From: an uncultured Asticcacaulis sp.
GTDB taxonomy: Bacteria > Pseudomonadota > Alphaproteobacteria > Caulobacterales > Caulobacteraceae
Assembly: GCA_946480525.1 (NCBI GenBank)
Contig: CAMLLA010000045.1
Coordinates: 1-15,561 of the forward strand
Direction: 5' to 3'
Length of the DNA: 15,561 nucleotides
A program made the position numbers and the translations under genes. This document shows, piece after piece, positions 13,303 through 15,561 of the stretch. Positions within the stretch are counted from its first letter, which is position 1. The number at the start of each line of letters is the position of its first letter. The notes beneath the pieces are model-generated. The model was not told the origin of the DNA. It ran no database searches and saw only the letters and a program-made list of their open reading frames with translations.

Positions 13303-15540
13303 ATGAAAACGCCCGACACCTATCGTACTCGCAACCGCAACCTGACCGTCGCCGTCCTGGCAATGCTGACGTCGGCCGGCGCCTTGCAGGCTGCATACGC
13401 GCAAAATCCGCTGGATGCCCAGCCCTATCAGGACGTCACCAAACCGGCCGATGAACGCGCCGCCGATCTCGTCTCGCGCATGACGCTCGAGGAAAAGACC
13501 GCCCAGCTGATCAACGATGCGCCCGCTATTCCGCGCCTGAATGTCCGCGAATACAACTGGTGGAACGAAGGCTTGCACGGCGTGGCCGGCGCCGGTTACG
13601 CCACCGTATTTCCGCAGGCCGTGGGTCTTGCGGCGACCTTTGACGAGCCGCTGATCCATGATGTTGCTGAAACCGTCAGCATCGAGTTCCGCGCCAAGCA
13701 CGTCGAAAGCCGTCACCGTTTCGGTGGTTCGGACTGGTTCCGCGGCCTGACTGTCTGGTCGCCGAACATCAACATCTTCCGCGATCCGCGCTGGGGGCGT
13801 GGCCAGGAAACCTACGGCGAAGACCCTTACCTGACGGCGCGGATCGGCGTCGCCTTCGTCAAGGGACTGCAAGGCGAAGACCCGGTCTACTATCGCACGG
13901 TCGCGACACCCAAGCACTATGCCGTTCACTCCGGTCCCGAAGCCGGGCGTCACCGCGACAATATCAATCCATCGCGCTACGACCTCGAAGACACCTATCT
14001 TCCGGCCTTCCGGGCGACGATTACCGAGGGCAAGGCGATGTCGATCATGTGCGCCTATAACGCCATCGACGGTCAACCGGCGTGCGCCAACGAAGACCTG
14101 CTGGTTAAGCACCTGCGCAAGGACTGGGGGTTCAAAGGCTTCGTCGTGTCGGACTGCGATGCGGTCGGGGACATCTATTACAAGACCTCGCATCATTATA
14201 AAAAGACACCGGAAGAGGGCGTAGCCGCCGCCTACAAGGTCGGCACCGACCTGATCTGCGGCAACGCCAATGAGGCCGATCATCTGACCAGCGCTGTCCG
14301 CAAGGGCCTGCTGACGGAAGGCGAGCTGGACACCGCGCTTATCCGGCTGTTCACGGCCCGCTTCAAGCTGGGCCAGTTCGATCCGCCGGCCAAGGTCTTC
14401 CCCAAGATCACCGCCGGCGATTACGACACGCAAGGTCATCGTGATTTTTCGCAAAAGGTGGCCGAGGCGGCCATGGTCCTGCTGAAGAACGACAACAATA
14501 TCCTGCCGCTGAAGAGCGAGCCGCGCACCATCGCCGTGATCGGCCCCAATGCCGACTCGATCGATGGGCTGGTCGGCAACTATAATGGGGAACCGTCGCA
14601 TCCGGTCACCGTCCTGGCCGGTATCAAGGCGCGCTTCCCCGATGCCACGGTGCGCTATGCGCAAGGCTCTGGCCTGATCGATCCGGTCATGGCCGCCGTC
14701 CCCGACTCTGTCTTCTGTCGTGACCAGGCCTGCGCCGAAAAGGGCGTAACGGTCAGTCAGTTCGCCTCCGCCGATATGGCGGGCAAACCGCAAACGCAAC
14801 CGGGCATCGGCATGCGTCAGGCCTGGGCGGGCGACAACCGCAGCGGCGGCACACGTTTTGACGGCTACCTGACGGCGCCGGAAACGGGCGAATACCGCTT
14901 CCGCTACGATGCCCACGGCGGCTATCGCATCTGGATCAATGACAAGCTGATCGTCGATGCCTGGCGCGTCGACTGGCGTCCGTCGATCGCCACCGGCGCG
15001 GTGACGCTCGAAGCGGGCAGCCGCGCCAAGATCCGCGTCGAATCCTTCCAGCGCCAGCCCAGGGGTGATGAAAAGCTGGTGTGGAGCATACCGTCCGATA
15101 CGGGCGCCAGGGAGGCCGTGGCGGCCGCAAAGGATGCCGATCTGGTGATCTTCGCCGCCGGTCTGTCGCAGCGCGTCGAAGGCGAGGAGATGCGGGTCGA
15201 AACGCAGGGCTTCTCAGGCGGCGACCGCACCAGCCTTGACCTCCCGCCTGTCCAGCAAAAGGTCCTGGAGCAGGTCAATGCGGTCGGAAAACCCGTCGTC
15301 CTGGTCCTGATCAATGGCTCGGCTTTGGGCGTCAACTGGGCGGATAAAAACGTCCCGGCCATCGTCGAAGCCTGGTATCCGGGCGGGCAGGGTGGCGCGG
15401 CCGTCGCCCGCCTTATCGCCGGCGACTACAGCCCGGCGGGCCGCCTGCCCATGACCTTCTATCGCTCGGTCGACCAGTTGCCGGCCTTCAGCGACTACAG
15501 CATGAAGGGCCGCACATACCGCTACTTCAAACGCCACTAA
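13303..15540 (+). CDS. GH3 beta-glycosidase (probable beta-xylosidase/glucosidase) with PA14 domain, short C-terminus
   Basis: 745 residues. A Sec signal peptide ends AAYA-Q at residue 33; the start has GAGG 9 nt upstream. The GH3 N-terminal barrel carries YNWWNEGLHGVA, DPRWGRGQETYGEDP and KHYAVHSGPEAGRH. The catalytic nucleophile is Asp284 in VVSDCDAV. The GH3 C-terminal alpha/beta domain begins near 395 and is interrupted at about 495-597 by a PA14 domain (FDGYLTAPETGEYRF, then YRIWINDKLIVD), which shapes substrate access. The acid/base is probably Glu626 or a nearby Glu in RVEGEEM. The protein ends GRTYRYFKRH. Family members usually continue with PLYPFGYGLSYT and a fibronectin-III-like domain, to about 870 residues; this part is absent. 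The context points to xylo-oligosaccharides as substrate, but GH3 also includes glucosidases and arabinofuranosidases. Confidence 0.88.
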   Translation: MKTPDTYRTRNRNLTVAVLAMLTSAGALQAAYAQNPLDAQPYQDVTKPADERAADLVSRMTLEEKTAQLINDAPAIPRLNVREYNWWNEGLHGVAGAGYATVFPQAVGLAATFDEPLIHDVAETVSIEFRAKHVESRHRFGGSDWFRGLTVWSPNINIFRDPRWGRGQETYGEDPYLTARIGVAFVKGLQGEDPVYYRTVATPKHYAVHSGPEAGRHRDNINPSRYDLEDTYLPAFRATITEGKAMSIMCAYNAIDGQPACANEDLLVKHLRKDWGFKGFVVSDCDAVGDIYYKTSHHYKKTPEEGVAAAYKVGTDLICGNANEADHLTSAVRKGLLTEGELDTALIRLFTARFKLGQFDPPAKVFPKITAGDYDTQGHRDFSQKVAEAAMVLLKNDNNILPLKSEPRTIAVIGPNADSIDGLVGNYNGEPSHPVTVLAGIKARFPDATVRYAQGSGLIDPVMAAVPDSVFCRDQACAEKGVTVSQFASADMAGKPQTQPGIGMRQAWAGDNRSGGTRFDGYLTAPETGEYRFRYDAHGGYRIWINDKLIVDAWRVDWRPSIATGAVTLEAGSRAKIRVESFQRQPRGDEKLVWSIPSDTGAREAVAAAKDADLVIFAAGLSQRVEGEEMRVETQGFSGGDRTSLDLPPVQQKVLEQVNAVGKPVVLVLINGSALGVNWADKNVPAIVEAWYPGGQGGAAVARLIAGDYSPAGRLPMTFYRSVDQLPAFSDYSMKGRTYRYFKRH

Positions 15541-15561
15541 AAGCATTTTTCTCGGCCTGAG

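Noticed and set aside
13288..14916. 542-codon open frame on the minus strand
   Set aside because: Antisense shadow of the GH3 gene, with no family signature.

Overview
The window looks like chromosomal DNA from an alphaproteobacterium of the Caulobacterales type, perhaps Asticcacaulis-like. The GC content is high, third codon positions are strongly GC-biased, and Tat and Sec exported proteins are frequent. It combines a NasS-NasT nitrate module, a Caulobacter-like tRNA-Lys(CUU) and secreted plant-polysaccharide hydrolases. The genus is an inference from content, not from a database search.

Left part (1-3560, all minus strand): nitrate assimilation. Transcription runs right to left: nasT (ANTAR antiterminator), overlapping nasS (cytoplasmic nitrate sensor), then a roughly 180-base upstream region and an RNA leader, then an outer-membrane alginate-export-type porin, then the start of the nitrate ABC transporter binding protein, which runs off the left edge. 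The leader holds a two-hairpin ANTAR target in which both hexaloops have A at position 1 and G at position 4. An intrinsic terminator follows, directly before the porin ribosome binding site. This gives a complete readable circuit: nitrate frees NasT from NasS, NasT binds the leader, and read-through turns on porin and transporter.

Middle (3644-8286): mostly housekeeping or unlinked genes. They are a secreted S1/P1-nuclease/phospholipase-C-fold enzyme, two tandem 46-bp palindromic repeats, an adrenodoxin-type [2Fe-2S] ferredoxin, a small outer-membrane beta-barrel protein with a clear terminator, tRNA-Lys(CUU), a single-domain Hpt phosphotransfer protein, and a Tat-exported alpha/beta hydrolase. 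The region before the hydrolase is rich in inverted repeats and may carry a small ORF.

Right part (8287-15561): a LysR-type regulator is divergent from a hemicellulose-degrading group, all plus strand. The group has a Sec-exported GH51 arabinofuranosidase, a larger Tat-exported GH51 arabinofuranosidase, and a GH3 beta-glycosidase carrying a PA14 domain. The last two are 11 nt apart and surely one operon. The set fits removal of arabinose side chains from arabinoxylan or arabinan, followed by cleavage of xylo-oligosaccharides. A LacI-type palindrome lies upstream of the first GH51. The GH3 protein stops before the usual C-terminal fibronectin-III-like domain. I saw no mobile element, CRISPR array or phage gene. 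The most informative element is the ANTAR leader, which belongs to a known regulatory class.
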